This document shows, one piece after another, positions 13,169 through 13,397 of a stretch of DNA of 13,397 nt (positions within the stretch are counted from its first letter, which is position 1; every line of letters begins with the position of its first letter). The DNA comes from JANPEZ01 sp031423155. GTDB taxonomy: Bacteria > Actinomycetota > UBA4738 > HRBIN12. The notes beneath the pieces are model-generated. The model was given only the letters and a program-made list of their open reading frames with translations, ran no database searches and had not been told where the DNA came from. The translations under genes were made by a program, and so were the position numbers. The DNA is taken from assembly GCA_031423155.1 (NCBI GenBank), contig JANPEZ010000094.1:1-13397 (forward strand), written 5' to 3'.

Positions 13169-13397
13169 GCGACTTCGGGGGACAGCTTGAGGAGCGTGTC
13201 CACGAGCCTGTCGGCGTCGGCCGGCGTGGACAGGTAGTTCACGACTCCGGCGCGCAGGAACGTGCGGCCGCGCAGCTTGGTCGTAGATACCCAGCCCTCG
13301 CCGCTGGCTTCGAGCGCTCGTTGGAGGCGGTCTTGAAACGCGTCGGCGTCCGCGATGCCTCCGGGCTCGTGGCGGAAGCAGACGACCGAGAGTTCGG
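13165..13397 (-). CDS. C-terminal fragment of a PLP-dependent (group II) amino acid decarboxylase
   Basis: The last 76 residues of a gene that enters from the right edge. The visible part reads ELSVVCFRHEPGG, then RLQRALEASGEGWVSTTKL and RGRTFLRAGVVNYLSTPADA before ending KLSPEVA. This is the C-terminal domain pattern of aromatic-L-amino-acid/glutamate-type decarboxylases (GxxWVSTTxLxGRxxLRxxxVNYxTT). The catalytic lysine region lies outside the window, so activity and substrate cannot be judged. Its TGA (13167-13165) overlaps the acylase ATG, so the two are translationally coupled and probably act in one pathway, perhaps on an amine or N-acyl amino acid; that link is inference. Confidence 0.8.
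   Translation of the reverse strand, partial: ELSVVCFRHEPGGIADADAFQDRLQRALEASGEGWVSTTKLRGRTFLRAGVVNYLSTPADADRLVDTLLKLSPEVA

Overview
The window looks like a GC-rich chromosome segment from an actinomycete-type bacterium (Actinomycetota, possibly an uncultured Acidimicrobiia-like lineage). The main reasons are a recognisable crgA cell-division gene (10657-10923, minus), a small CxCG/proline-rich gene pair of a kind I associate with this phylum, and several genes that appear to start with no leader, only 6-8 nt after a TAnnnT -10 hexamer. No rRNA, tRNA, CRISPR array, insertion sequence or phage gene was seen. No gap without a gene exceeds 300 bases.

Layout. 3-188 (+) is the tail of a coiled-coil protein. 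206-897 (-) is a two-gene unit: a 41-residue proline-rich protein with a very strong ribosome binding site, coupled by an ATGA overlap to a 189-residue cysteine-motif protein. 946-2055 (-) is a secreted PQQ/sorbosone-type sugar dehydrogenase. It diverges from an orphan molybdenum hydroxylase large subunit (2090-4372, +). A secreted Gly/Ser/His-rich repeat protein follows (4425-5096, +). Its stop codon shares a CTAG palindrome with the stop of a family 1 glycosyltransferase on the other strand (5093-6379, -).

6434-8265 (-) is a sigma factor/membrane protein pair. The sigma factor reads as a complete region 2 plus region 4 protein, but its frame has no ATG, GTG or TTG at the expected start; an ACG sits exactly downstream of a perfect Shine-Dalgarno. 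Its coupled partner has an unusual build: a short cytoplasmic anti-sigma-like tail, one membrane helix, a Rieske fold without cluster cysteines, a Gmad2 Ig-like domain and a complete type 1 copper (cupredoxin) domain. This is the best candidate for an undescribed system: an extracellular copper/redox-sensing module tied to a sigma factor.

8383-10188 (+) is an S9 (prolyl oligopeptidase family) serine peptidase, followed by a one-helix zinc-ribbon protein (10228-10500, +). The convergent gap 10501-10656 holds a cluster of DnaA-box sequences and a perfect 17-bp inverted repeat. The right side is a minus-strand operon: C-terminus of a PLP-dependent decarboxylase, a penicillin-acylase-type Ntn hydrolase (ATGA overlap) and crgA.

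How the genes relate. Two initiation styles alternate: strong AAGGAGG-type sites 5-6 nt before the start, and leaderless starts after TACCnT or TAGACT. Three ATGA overlaps mark coupled pairs. The enzymes do not form one pathway that I can name. The sigma module, the DnaA-box/inverted-repeat region and the CxCG pair are the regions most worth following up.
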